From assembly GCA_017517665.1 (NCBI GenBank), contig JAFWYP010000018.1, positions 1 to 64,000 of the forward strand: 64,000 nucleotides of DNA, in the 5' to 3' direction. The translations under genes and the position numbers were made by a program. This document shows positions 40,819 to 48,869 of the stretch, one piece after another; the first letter of the stretch is position 1, and each line of letters opens with the position of its first letter. The notes below the pieces were generated by a model that saw only the letters and a list, made by a program, of their open reading frames with translations, searched no databases and was not told where the DNA came from. This DNA is from Clostridia bacterium. Its GTDB lineage: Bacteria; Bacillota; Clostridia; Oscillospirales; Acutalibacteraceae.

Positions 40819-40882
40819 AATATCACCAACCTTTTTCTCAATTATAACATTATTTTCACAAAACGCAACATCAAGATTACTC

Positions 40883-40911
40883 TTGCAGAAATGAATATAT
40901 AAAGGTATAAT
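40883..40911 (+). promoter_or_regulatory. uvrC promoter
   Basis: TTGCAG (40883-40888) and TATAAT (40906-40911) have a 17 base spacer. A leader of about 75 nt with the small hairpin ACGGG-TGAAA-CCCGT (40920-40934) follows. Confidence 0.8.
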
Positions 40912-40993
40912 ATAATAGGTACGGGTGAAACCCGTCATAACGCGCGAAAGCTATATAACTGCTTAACGAAGTAAAGCTTTGGAGGTGACCCCG

Positions 40994-42841
40994 ATGAATG
41001 AAAGACTGCCCTGTCTTCGCAAAAAATCAATGAGTCTGCCCCTTACTCCCGGGGTGTACCTTATGAAAAACAAAAAAGGCGAAATCATTTATGTGGGCAA
41101 GGCAAAGGCTCTCAAAAACAGAGTCAGCACCTATTTCGGTTCGCAGAATAACCACGGCATTAAAGTGCGCAGAATGGTTGAAAACGTTGAGGATTTTGAC
41201 TATATCATGTGCGACAGCGAGTTTGAAGCGCTCGTGCTTGAATGCTCGCTTATCAAGCAGCACAGCCCCAAATACAACATTCTTTTAAAGGATGACAAAG
41301 GTTATCATTATATAAAAATCACATCAAACGGCTGGAAAAACATCCTTGCGGTCAAGCAAAGACTTGACGACGGTGCGGAATATATCGGACCATATACCAA
41401 CTCATTCGGAATAACCAATGCTGTTGAAGAGGCTAAAAAAATCTTTCTTCTGCCGCAATGCTCAAAGGTTTTTCCGAGGGATTATAACAAAAGTCGCCCC
41501 TGCCTTAATTATTATATCGGACAATGCTCCGCACCTTGTGCAGGCAAAATAACCGAAAAAGCTCACGCTGAAGCGATTGAACAAGCGATAGATTTTATTA
41601 TAAACGGCTCGGGCAAGGCGATAGATGCACTCACCGAAAAGATGCTTGAAGCATCCGAAAACCTTGAATTTGAAAAGGCGGCTAAAATCAGAGACAAAAT
41701 CAATGCAATAAAAAAAATTACCGAAAAGCAGAAGGTTGTTGCAGCTTCGGTCGAGGAGCAGGATGTTTTTGCCGTTGTATGCTCCGAAAACAAAGCCTGC
41801 CTTTCCGTTATCCGATTCAGGGATTCACGGCTTTACGATACGGAACATTTTATTTTTGACACACCCGAAAACCTGCCCGAGGCAAGACATGAACTCATAA
41901 GAAGCTATTATTCCATGCGTGATTTCGTGCCGAGGAGAATAGCGGTTGACGGTGAAGTTGCCGACAGCGAGGTGCTTTGTGAATGGCTTTCGTCACTTGC
42001 AAAACGCAAGGTGAATATTGCTCTGCCACAGAGAGGCGAACAGCATTCGCTCATGGAAATGTGCCGTTCAAATGCGGCGCAAAAGCTCGGAATTTATCTC
42101 GGCAAAACAGGCAAATCAACCGCGGCGCTCGATGAGCTTGCAACCTTACTCGGTCTTAAATCAACACCCGAATTCATTGAATCTTACGATATATCACACA
42201 CCGCAGGCAGTGAAAATGTTGCAGGCATGGTAGTTTTCAAAGGCGGACTTCCCTATAAAAAAGCTTACCGCCGTTTTGCAATCAAAGGCTTTTCGGGTCA
42301 GGATGACTATGCTTCAATGGCAGAGGTTATTGAAAGAAGAATTCTGCGTTATTTTGAAGAAAAAGACACGGGCGAAGGCTTCGGCAGACTTCCCGACCTT
42401 ATTCTGCTTGACGGCGGAAGCGGTCAGGTAAACGCAGTTAAACCCGTGCTCGAAAAATACAATCTCGATATTCCGCTTTTCGGCATGGTCAAGGATTCGC
42501 ACCACCGCACAAGGGCAATTGCCTGCTCGGGCGATGAGCTTTCACTCACCTCAAAAAGAGCCGCTTTTACTCTTGTTTCCACAATTCAGGAGGAGGTTCA
42601 CCGCTATTCGGTTGAATATCACCGTAACCGCAGAAAAAAAGCCTCTCTTTCTTCTACCCTCACTTCGATTGAGGGAATCGGCGAAAACAGATGCAAGGCT
42701 CTTCTTAAGCATTTCAAAACAGTCAAGGCGGTTTCCGGAGCAAGCATTGATGAACTTGCAGAAGTCAAAGGAATGAATAAAAATACCGCAAAGGCGGTTT
42801 TTGAAGCATTTCACGGCAAAAATACAGACAAAGATGACTGA
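40994..42841 (+). CDS. uvrC: Excinuclease ABC subunit C
   Basis: The start at 40994 (GGAGGTGA six bases upstream) gives 615 residues. It has the GIY-YIG nuclease domain (PGVYLMKNKKGEIIYVGKAK), a UVR motif that contacts UvrB (about 195-230), the RNase H-like second nuclease (ESYDISHTAGSENVAGMVVF, LPDLILLDGGSGQVNAV) and a C-terminal helix-hairpin-helix. UvrC makes both incisions in nucleotide excision repair. It is transcribed from its own promoter. Confidence 0.98.
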   Translation: MNERLPCLRKKSMSLPLTPGVYLMKNKKGEIIYVGKAKALKNRVSTYFGSQNNHGIKVRRMVENVEDFDYIMCDSEFEALVLECSLIKQHSPKYNILLKDDKGYHYIKITSNGWKNILAVKQRLDDGAEYIGPYTNSFGITNAVEEAKKIFLLPQCSKVFPRDYNKSRPCLNYYIGQCSAPCAGKITEKAHAEAIEQAIDFIINGSGKAIDALTEKMLEASENLEFEKAAKIRDKINAIKKITEKQKVVAASVEEQDVFAVVCSENKACLSVIRFRDSRLYDTEHFIFDTPENLPEARHELIRSYYSMRDFVPRRIAVDGEVADSEVLCEWLSSLAKRKVNIALPQRGEQHSLMEMCRSNAAQKLGIYLGKTGKSTAALDELATLLGLKSTPEFIESYDISHTAGSENVAGMVVFKGGLPYKKAYRRFAIKGFSGQDDYASMAEVIERRILRYFEEKDTGEGFGRLPDLILLDGGSGQVNAVKPVLEKYNLDIPLFGMVKDSHHRTRAIACSGDELSLTSKRAAFTLVSTIQEEVHRYSVEYHRNRRKKASLSSTLTSIEGIGENRCKALLKHFKTVKAVSGASIDELAEVKGMNKNTAKAVFEAFHGKNTDKDD

Positions 42842-42877
42842 TTTTACAACTTTTTTTCCATTTGTTAACATTTTATC

Positions 42878-42907
42878 TTGACATTATATTATAAATAATG
42901 AGATAAT
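42878..42907 (+). promoter_or_regulatory. Promoter of the rsmD-coaD operon
   Basis: TTGACA (42878-42883) and GATAAT (42902-42907) are separated by 18 bases, about 55 bases before the rsmD start. Confidence 0.65.
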
Positions 42908-42962
42908 AGATTGATAATAGTTTATTGGGTGTAGTATGCCCGAAAACTATACGGAGGATTAT

Positions 42963-43499
42963 ATGAGAGTTATAACAGGTTCGGCAAGAGGTATGGTTCT
43001 CAGAACACTTGAAGGAAACGACGTAAGACCTACAACCGACAAGGTCAAGGAAGCTGTTTTCAGCGCAATTCAGTTTGAGATTGAAGGCAGACGCATTCTT
43101 GATTTGTTTGCAGGCTCGGGTCAGCTCGGTATTGAGGCGCTCAGCAGAGGCGCTGAAAGTGCGGTTTTTATTGACTCCGATAAAAGCGCCATTAAAATCA
43201 TCAAGGAAAATCTTGCCAAAACAAAGCTTGAATCACTCGCTTCGGTTGCACAGACCGATTCAATAGCATTCCTCTCCATGACCGACAGAGTTTTTGACGT
43301 TGCTTTTCTTGACCCGCCCTACGGCAAGGGTCTTTTGCAGAAGGCTCTTTCAAAAATCGGCGAGCACATTGCCGAAGGCGGCATCGTTATCTGCGAGCAT
43401 CCCTTCGGAGAAGAGCTTGAAGAAGAAACCGGCGGTCTTGTGAAACAGAAAGAATATAAGTACAGCAAGGTTGCGGTAACTCTTTACCGAAAGGTATGA
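42963..43499 (+). CDS. rsmD: 16S rRNA (guanine-966-N2)-methyltransferase RsmD
   Basis: The start at 42963 (GGAGG five bases upstream) gives 178 residues. The protein has MRVITGSARG, RPTTDKVKEAVFSAI, the SAM motif LDLFAGSGQLGIEALSRGA and the catalytic DPPY in FLDPPYGKGL. It methylates G966 of 16S rRNA in the assembled small subunit. It is coupled to coaD (4 bp gap), a widely conserved pair. Confidence 0.96.
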   Translation: MRVITGSARGMVLRTLEGNDVRPTTDKVKEAVFSAIQFEIEGRRILDLFAGSGQLGIEALSRGAESAVFIDSDKSAIKIIKENLAKTKLESLASVAQTDSIAFLSMTDRVFDVAFLDPPYGKGLLQKALSKIGEHIAEGGIVICEHPFGEELEEETGGLVKQKEYKYSKVAVTLYRKV

Positions 43500-43503
43500 T
43501 TAT

Positions 43504-44004
43504 ATGAAAATTGCAATTTGTCCCGGCAGTTTTGACCCCGTAACAATAGGTCACATTGATATCATTCACCGTGCGGCAAAGCTTTTTGATAAAGTTATTG
43601 TCGTTGTTATGTTCAACTATCACAAGCCCGACGGATATTTCACCGTTGAGGAAAGAGTTGAGCTTCTCAAACGCAGTATCACGGATATAGATAATATCGA
43701 AATCGAAATGTACGGCGGTCTTCTTGCGGAATATGCTGACAAAAAAGGTGCGTGCGCCGTTGTAAAAGGTCTGCGCGCGGTTTCGGACTTTGAATATGAA
43801 TTTCAGCAGGCATTGACAAACAAAAAGCTCAATCCTGAGCTTGAAACAGTATTCCTCACCGCAAATGCGGAAAATATGTATCTTTCATCCAGCGTAGTTA
43901 AGCAGGTATGCGAATTCGGCGGAGATATCAGCGAATTTGTTCCCGCAGAAATATGCGATGACATAATAAAAAGAATAAAAGAAAGGAACAGGTTTTCAAA
44001 ATGA
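43504..44004 (+). CDS. coaD: Phosphopantetheine adenylyltransferase
   Basis: The 166-residue enzyme catalyses the fourth step of coenzyme A synthesis, making dephospho-CoA from phosphopantetheine and ATP. It has the nucleotidyltransferase start CPGSFDPVTIGHIDII, KGLRAVSDFEYE and the late YLSSSVVKQVCEFGGDIS. It overlaps the next gene by 4 bases and follows rsmD by 4 bp. Confidence 0.97.
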   Translation: MKIAICPGSFDPVTIGHIDIIHRAAKLFDKVIVVVMFNYHKPDGYFTVEERVELLKRSITDIDNIEIEMYGGLLAEYADKKGACAVVKGLRAVSDFEYEFQQALTNKKLNPELETVFLTANAENMYLSSSVVKQVCEFGGDISEFVPAEICDDIIKRIKERNRFSK

Positions 44005-44774
44005 ACATTGAGAATTTACTCGACCAGATAGAAGATATTTTAGAGGCAGGCTCAAAAGTTCCTCTGTCGAATAAAACAGGCGTTGATGCAAACGCAATCA
44101 GAACAATTATTGAGGATATCAGACTCAATCTTCCCACAGAAATTACTCAGGCAAGAGCAATCGTTGCTGACAGAAACAACCTTCTTGTTAAGGCAAAGAA
44201 CGAAGCTGTTGCTGCAGTTACAGGCGCTCAGGAGAAATCAAGAGCACTTATTTCCACCGCGGAAGATAAGGTAAGAGCACTCGTTCTTAAAACAGAGGAT
44301 TATTCAAAGAACAAGGTCGCAGAGGCCGAAGCTCAGGCAAAGCAGATTGTTAACACCGCAAACGAAGATGCAAAAATCATCAGAGCAAACGCTCAGCTTG
44401 AAGCTGCAGCTATGGTTGACAGCAGCGAAATCGTTGTTCAGTCAAAGGCTACCGCAGAATCAATTGCTCTTGCTGCTCAGGAAGAAGCCGCATCAACAAT
44501 TGCAGGCGCAAAGGCTCAGGCGGAAAACATTGTAAATGCCGCAACAGAGCAGGCTGAAAGAACAATTGAAGAAGCAAGACGCCGTTCAGATGAAGCCATC
44601 GACAAGGCAAACAAGTGGTCATCCGAAATCAGAATGGCTGCAGGCGATTTTGTTGAGGATATCATGAAAACCGCCGACGAAGCCGTTGCCGCAAGCCTTG
44701 AAAGAATTCAGACTGCAAGAGGCAACATCAAAAATGTTGTCGGCAAAATCGACATCCCCACAGCCAACGAATAA
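44001..44774 (+). CDS. Alanine-rich coiled-coil protein
   Basis: The 257-residue protein is almost wholly helical and rich in Ala, Glu and Gln, from LLVKAKNEAVAAVTGAQEKS to EQAERTIEEARRRSDEAIDK. This resembles DivIVA-like or F-type ATPase b-subunit-like helices, but neither family's diagnostic N-terminus is present. The first 45 residues (MNIENLLDQIEDILEAGSKV) form a separate short module that I have seen in Clostridial proteins encoded after coaD. A role in septum or membrane organisation is possible but not shown. It overlaps coaD by 4 bases. Confidence 0.7.
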   Translation: MNIENLLDQIEDILEAGSKVPLSNKTGVDANAIRTIIEDIRLNLPTEITQARAIVADRNNLLVKAKNEAVAAVTGAQEKSRALISTAEDKVRALVLKTEDYSKNKVAEAEAQAKQIVNTANEDAKIIRANAQLEAAAMVDSSEIVVQSKATAESIALAAQEEAASTIAGAKAQAENIVNAATEQAERTIEEARRRSDEAIDKANKWSSEIRMAAGDFVEDIMKTADEAVAASLERIQTARGNIKNVVGKIDIPTANE

Positions 44775-44783
44775 TAAAAACAA

Positions 44784-44812
44784 AAAGCCCTCTGTTTTTA
44801 ACAGAGGGCATA
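44784..44812. terminator. Bidirectional intrinsic terminator
   Basis: A perfect 10 bp stem (GCCCTCTGTT at 44787-44796, AACAGAGGGC at 44800-44809) has a 3 nt loop. On the minus strand it is followed by TTTTTGTTTTTATT, so it mainly ends the XRE gene. It also ends the convergent plus-strand operon. Confidence 0.85.
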
Positions 44813-44822
44813 AATGCGTTTA

Positions 44823-45233
44823 TCAGTCAACTTTCACATCATTCACTATTTCTATATCGGCATTGAAGATTTCTTCGGCAGCACGAAGTATCTCCGCTTT
44901 ACGGATGCTTCCGCGGTAATATTCAAGAAGCAGTTTTTCAGCTTTGGTCACACTCTGCATTTCTTCCGATTTATCCGGAGATTTTGCAACTGATACGGCT
45001 GAATTTTCTTCAAAAAAGGGTCTGAAGAAATCATCAAGTGAGGTATTGTAAAGCTTGCAAAGCTTGATTATGACGCTGATTTCGGGCGTTCTCATTGTTT
45101 CGTATTTGGCATAAGCCGACCTTGAAACCCTGAGATAATCCGCCACTTTTTGCTGAGTCATACGGTTGGATTTTCTGTAAATTCTGAGAATATCGCCAAC
45201 AGATTTCTCGTCAACCACGCTGAACTTCTTCAT
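44823..45233 (-). CDS. XRE-family transcriptional regulator
   Basis: The 136-residue protein has an N-terminal Cro/CI helix-turn-helix, MTQQKVADYLRVSRSAYAKY then ETMRTPEISVIIKLCKLYNT, and a C-terminal helical region (KAEKLLLEYYRGSIRKAEIL) that may dimerise. It is divergent from the HAD phosphatase gene, with 103 bp between them holding inverted repeats that may be its operator. Its targets are unknown. Confidence 0.85.
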   Translation of the reverse strand: MKKFSVVDEKSVGDILRIYRKSNRMTQQKVADYLRVSRSAYAKYETMRTPEISVIIKLCKLYNTSLDDFFRPFFEENSAVSVAKSPDKSEEMQSVTKAEKLLLEYYRGSIRKAEILRAAEEIFNADIEIVNDVKVD

Positions 45234-45268
45234 TACACCTCACCCTTTCGCCTTATAGATTAGAGTAT

Positions 45269-45305
45269 ACATTCATTCGGAAACGTTTTGATTGAATGTT
45301 CCGAA
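45269..45305. promoter_or_regulatory. Nested inverted repeats, candidate XRE operator
   Basis: ACATTCA (45269-45275) pairs with TGAATGT (45293-45299), and TTCGGAA (45276-45282) is the reverse complement of TTCCGAA (45299-45305). The two copies lie between the divergent XRE and HAD genes, which suits an autoregulated operator. Confidence 0.45.
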
Positions 45306-45336
45306 TTGTCACACTTTTGTGCAGGAGTAATAAATT

Positions 45337-46122
45337 ATGACAAACAGTATTTTTGAAAAAACAAAGTATTTTATAATTGACATGGACGGAACTTTTTACC
45401 TTGACGGTAATATTATCGAAGGTTCAAAGGATTTTATCGAAAAGGTGAAAGAAAGCGGCAGAGATTTTTATTTTTTCACCAACAACTCCTCAAATAACGT
45501 TGAGGTATGCCGCGCAAAGCTCGAAAAAATGGGTTTTCCCGTTGACGAAAACAGAGTTATCATCTCCTCTCACGTTGCCGCCGATTATCTCAACAAAAAC
45601 TATGCAGGCAAGAAGGTTTTCCTTCTCGGCAACGAAAGACTTACCGGTGATTTTGAAAAAGCGGGAATCAATCTTGTTTCCGAAAATCCCGATATAGTTG
45701 TTCTCGGATTTGACACCACTCTCACCTATCAGAAGATGTGGGATGCGGTTCGCTATATCGACGGCGGTGCAGTTTATCTTGCAACCCATCCCGACCTCAA
45801 CTGCCCCACCGCAGACGGCTATATGCCCGACACAGGTTCGATGATTGAGCTTTTCGCCGCATCAACAGGCAAAAGACCTGTTGTTCTCGGAAAGCCCATG
45901 ACCGCAACGGTTGATTACATCACCGAAATGCTCGGATGCGAAAGAGAAGAACTCGCTTTTGTAGGCGACAGACTTGCTACCGATATCGCGATCGGCGCAA
46001 ATCACGGCATTCCCTGCGTTCTTGTTTACAGCGGTGTAACAACTCCCGAAGAATACGCAAATTCACATATCAAGGCAAGCGTGGCTGTTGAAAACCTCAA
46101 AGCACTTGCGGAGTATCTTTAA
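45337..46122 (+). CDS. NagD-like HAD-superfamily phosphatase
   Basis: The 261-residue enzyme has the HAD motif I IIDMDGTFYLDGN (both Asp), motif II FFTNNSSNN, the NagD cap region with PDLNCPTADGYMPDTGSM, motif III Lys in VVLGKPM and motif IV FVGDRLATDIAIGANHG. It is a class IIA phosphatase, family members of which dephosphorylate small phospho-sugars or nucleotides. AGGAGTAATAA lies upstream. Substrate cannot be told from sequence. Confidence 0.93.
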   Translation: MTNSIFEKTKYFIIDMDGTFYLDGNIIEGSKDFIEKVKESGRDFYFFTNNSSNNVEVCRAKLEKMGFPVDENRVIISSHVAADYLNKNYAGKKVFLLGNERLTGDFEKAGINLVSENPDIVVLGFDTTLTYQKMWDAVRYIDGGAVYLATHPDLNCPTADGYMPDTGSMIELFAASTGKRPVVLGKPMTATVDYITEMLGCEREELAFVGDRLATDIAIGANHGIPCVLVYSGVTTPEEYANSHIKASVAVENLKALAEYL

Positions 46123-46130
46123 TATAGATA

Positions 46131-46216
46131 AAACAACGTCAGTTCGTAACCTTCCTGACGGGCATCTGCTCGGTGCCGAACAAAACTAAAGGCGCTGCAC
46201 GGCAGCAAAAGGAGCA
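46131..46216 (+). ncRNA. Probable preQ1 riboswitch (class III-like) upstream of queT
   Basis: The leader of the queuosine-precursor transporter gene contains CGTCAG / CTGACG, then GGCA(TCTGCTC)GGTGCC, then GTTCG pairing with the later CGAAC, a conserved-looking AACTAAA tail and a small stem GCTGC / GCAGC before AAAGGAGC. TGCTC in the middle loop can pair with GAGCA of the ribosome site, so ligand binding would block translation. The gene context strongly supports preQ1. The class is inferred from layout. Confidence 0.65.
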
Positions 46217-46221
46217 TTAAA

Positions 46222-46737
46222 ATGAACAAGAAAAAAATCACCGTCATGGCTCACGGTGCCATGATAGCGGCAATCTATGCCGCAGCAACCTATCTGTGTG
46301 CCGTTTTTGCAATTGCATACGGCAATATTCAGTTCCGCCTTTCCGAGGCACTGACAATTCTTTCCGTTTTCACCCCTGCGGCAATTCCGGGGCTTGCAAT
46401 CGGCTGTATAATCGGAAATCTTTCAAGTCCGTTCGGTGTATGGGATATTGTTTTCGGCTCGCTTGCAACACTTTTCGCGGCGATAACCGCCCGTGCGTTA
46501 AGAAACATCAGGTTCAGAGGATTTCCGTTTCTCTCTTTTATTATGCCCGTTATTTTCAACGGATTGATAGTCGGTGCGGAATTAACATTTCTTCTGCCGA
46601 CGGACAAAGCAAAGCTTTCTGCTTTCGTAATTTATGCGCTTGAGGTTGCGGCTGGTGAACTTGCAGTCTGCATTGCGGGAGGAATCCCTCTCTTCTACGC
46701 GGTACGCAAGGCGGGAATTTTCAATAACAAATTATAA
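46222..46737 (+). CDS. queT: Queuosine precursor (preQ1) transporter QueT
   Basis: The 171-residue protein has five to six membrane helices and the QueT (DUF988) features: AAIYAAATYLCAVFAIAYGN, FRLSEALTILSVFTPAAIPG and LAIGCIIGNLSSPFGVWDIV. It is the substrate-binding S component of an ECF-type transporter that imports preQ1/preQ0 for tRNA queuosine. AAAGGAGC lies before the ATG. Control by the upstream riboswitch is likely. No queuosine synthesis gene is nearby. Confidence 0.93.
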   Translation: MNKKKITVMAHGAMIAAIYAAATYLCAVFAIAYGNIQFRLSEALTILSVFTPAAIPGLAIGCIIGNLSSPFGVWDIVFGSLATLFAAITARALRNIRFRGFPFLSFIMPVIFNGLIVGAELTFLLPTDKAKLSAFVIYALEVAAGELAVCIAGGIPLFYAVRKAGIFNNKL

Positions 46738-46749
46738 AAAGACACAAAA

Positions 46750-46790
46750 AAGCTGTGCAATTCGCAACTGAATTGCACAGCTTAATTTTA
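46750..46790. terminator. Bidirectional intrinsic terminator
   Basis: A perfect 14 bp stem (AAGCTGTGCAATTC at 46750-46763, GAATTGCACAGCTT at 46770-46783) is flanked by AAAAA and AATTTTAT. It closes queT and the convergent membrane-protein gene. Confidence 0.9.
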
Positions 46791-46796
46791 TATGTT

Positions 46797-47552
46797 TTAA
46801 GCGTTTACGGTTTCTTTTTCCTCTGTTTTTTCTTCCTCTTTATCTTCCTCGGGAAGAACAACCTTCTGCCTTGAAACGCAGAAATTGGTTATTGACGAGA
46901 CAAGGAAAAGCGCACCGCTTACGAAAACACCCCAGCTCGGTGCACAGCTTACCGCATCTGCAAGAGTGCTTGATGCAAGCATATCGGAAAGGCTGTTGAA
47001 GCAGTATGCACTCGCGAACATCATAATGCTCGCAATCAAATTGGTCATGCCAAGTCCGATACTGTTGAATTTCTTGAAATTGAGCATAAGAAAAACAAGG
47101 CTCACAAGAAGTGAGAGTGCGCTGAGAACAACCAACAGAAGCGCAAGAAGGAACATGAGCGCACCGTCGCCGATTACCCCTGAAGAAGGTCCTTTTATAA
47201 TTCCTCCGATATCAAAATTGAGTATGTTCATAACGATTGTGATTGCGTTGAGTGAGAATTTATCCTCAAAGAACGGAATGGCAACCGAAAGAGTTCCGAG
47301 CGGAAGAAGGAACGAAAACAGAGGAAGCACGCTGATAGGGATTCTTGCAATTCTCAGCTTTGTTCCCACAAATGAATATCTGAATTTCTTGAAAGTATCG
47401 CGAAGCTTTGCGAAAGCGATTTCCGCTTCAATCGCGTCCTGTTCAAGACGGTTTTCCCAGTCATAGTTTGCTATGTTGACGCCGCAGTCGGGACATTCCG
47501 CTTTGATATTCCATATATGGAGCTTGCGGTTACACTTGGGACAATTTGCCAT
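46797..47552 (-). CDS. Zinc-ribbon integral membrane protein
   Basis: The 251-residue protein starts with a zinc ribbon, CPKCNRKLHIWNIKAECPDC (CxxC-x14-CxxC). A charged helical stretch (residues 35-65) and four membrane helices (about 72-95, 130-155, 165-185 and 200-225) follow. The C-terminus is an acidic Glu/Lys tail. This layout is common in Clostridial proteins of unknown role. It is separated from araD upstream by 64 bp. No function is proposed. Confidence 0.8.
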   Translation of the reverse strand: MANCPKCNRKLHIWNIKAECPDCGVNIANYDWENRLEQDAIEAEIAFAKLRDTFKKFRYSFVGTKLRIARIPISVLPLFSFLLPLGTLSVAIPFFEDKFSLNAITIVMNILNFDIGGIIKGPSSGVIGDGALMFLLALLLVVLSALSLLVSLVFLMLNFKKFNSIGLGMTNLIASIMMFASAYCFNSLSDMLASSTLADAVSCAPSWGVFVSGALFLVSSITNFCVSRQKVVLPEEDKEEEKTEEKETVNA

Positions 47553-47616
47553 AAAAACACACCTTTTTCAAATCTATAATTCTATTTTATACATAAAACA
47601 GGGTCGTGTCAAGAAA

Positions 47617-48306
47617 TTATTTCTGACCGTAATATGCACCTGCACCGTGTTTTCTGTAATAATGCTTTTTACGGATATCCTCGCTTGCGGGCTTTGCCTC
47701 AAGAGTTCTGCTGAGGTATGCCATCTTTGCAACTTCTTCGAGAATCGCCGAATTCTTTGCGGCTTCCATGCCGTTTTTGCCCCATGTAAAGGGTCCGTGA
47801 GAATGAACAAGCACTGCGGGCACTGCATTGCAGTCGATATTGCCGTTTTCAAAGGTTTCTGCGATAACTTTACCTGTGTTAAGCTCGTATTCGCCCTCAA
47901 TTTCTTCCTTTGTCAGATCCCTTGTGCAAGGCACTGCGCCGAATGCAAAATCTGCATGAGTTGTGCCGTAACAGGGAATTTCGCTTGCCGCCTGAGCAAA
48001 CGAAACCGCAAAGGTTGAATGGGTATGTGCAACGCCTCCGATTTCGGGGAAACGGCGGTAAAGCTCAAGATGAGTCGGAGTGTCGGATGAGGGATTGAGT
48101 CTGCCTTCAACCTTATCGCCGTTAAGGTTCATAACAACCATGTCATCGGGAGTCATCTTATCGTAGTCAACACCCGAGGGCTTGATAACCACAAGACCGC
48201 TTTCTCTGTCGATTTCCGACACATTGCCCCATGTAAAAAGGACAAGCTTATATTCAACAAGCTTAAGATTTGCTTCGTAAACTTTCTGTTTGAGATTTTC
48301 AAGCAT
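47617..48306 (-). CDS. araD: L-ribulose-5-phosphate 4-epimerase
   Basis: The 229-residue class II aldolase-fold enzyme interconverts L-ribulose-5-P and D-xylulose-5-P. It has GNVSEID, IKPSGVDYD, the metal ligands in GVAHTHSTFAV (His94/His96) and LVHSHGPFTWGK, and PCYGTTHADF. It shares a minus-strand run with DUF4364 (11 bp upstream) and a GPH sugar symporter. A role in arabinose or related pentose use is therefore likely, although araA and araB are not in the window. Confidence 0.94.
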   Translation of the reverse strand: MLENLKQKVYEANLKLVEYKLVLFTWGNVSEIDRESGLVVIKPSGVDYDKMTPDDMVVMNLNGDKVEGRLNPSSDTPTHLELYRRFPEIGGVAHTHSTFAVSFAQAASEIPCYGTTHADFAFGAVPCTRDLTKEEIEGEYELNTGKVIAETFENGNIDCNAVPAVLVHSHGPFTWGKNGMEAAKNSAILEEVAKMAYLSRTLEAKPASEDIRKKHYYRKHGAGAYYGQK

Positions 48307-48317
48307 GGTTTTAACTC

Positions 48318-48869
48318 CTATATGAAAAGTGATGCGGCAACGGTGGAATAAACATGAGCAGGGTCTTTGAGAAAATTGCTTTTAAGCTGCTCTGCCTGCT
48401 CAAAATCCGCCGCATAAACCGTAAGCTCCATGAGCGAAATATTCTTGTGCATAATACGGAAGGTTACATAATATCCGTCTTCCGTCTTTTTGATATCAAC
48501 GGTATTTTCACTTTCACGTTTTTCAAGAAGAATAAGCTTCATGGCATCGGAAAGAGCCGTTTCTTTTACGGAACTCGGCAATTCCTCCGAAAGCTCGCCG
48601 ATTGATAAAACACCTTTCGGTGTGATATAAAGCAATCCGTCCGTTGCGGAAAGATTACCGTTTTCTATAAGGTCGTCAACCGCCTGAGTTACCTCAAAAT
48701 AATTTGCAAGGCCGTGTAGCTGCAATGCCTCAATAATTATCGAAACACTCACAGGCTCTTTTATATTGGCAACAACATAGTTCACAAGAACCTTAATCTG
48801 TGTTTTGCTTCTTAAACCGCCCGGTTCAACGCCCTGCGAAAAAGCATCAAATTCATTATGCATTGACAT
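48318..48869 (-). CDS. DUF4364 family winged-helix protein
   Basis: The 183-residue protein matches DUF4364, a Clostridial family: residues 22-85 form a winged helix (TQIKVLVNYVVANIKEPVSV, FEVTQAVDDLIENGNL, YITPKGV), followed by an alpha/beta domain ending LKDPAHVYSTVAASLFI. The family is thought to be regulatory. It overlaps the symporter gene by 14 bases and precedes araD by 11 bp. Confidence 0.85.
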   Translation of the reverse strand: MSMHNEFDAFSQGVEPGGLRSKTQIKVLVNYVVANIKEPVSVSIIIEALQLHGLANYFEVTQAVDDLIENGNLSATDGLLYITPKGVLSIGELSEELPSSVKETALSDAMKLILLEKRESENTVDIKKTEDGYYVTFRIMHKNISLMELTVYAADFEQAEQLKSNFLKDPAHVYSTVAASLFI

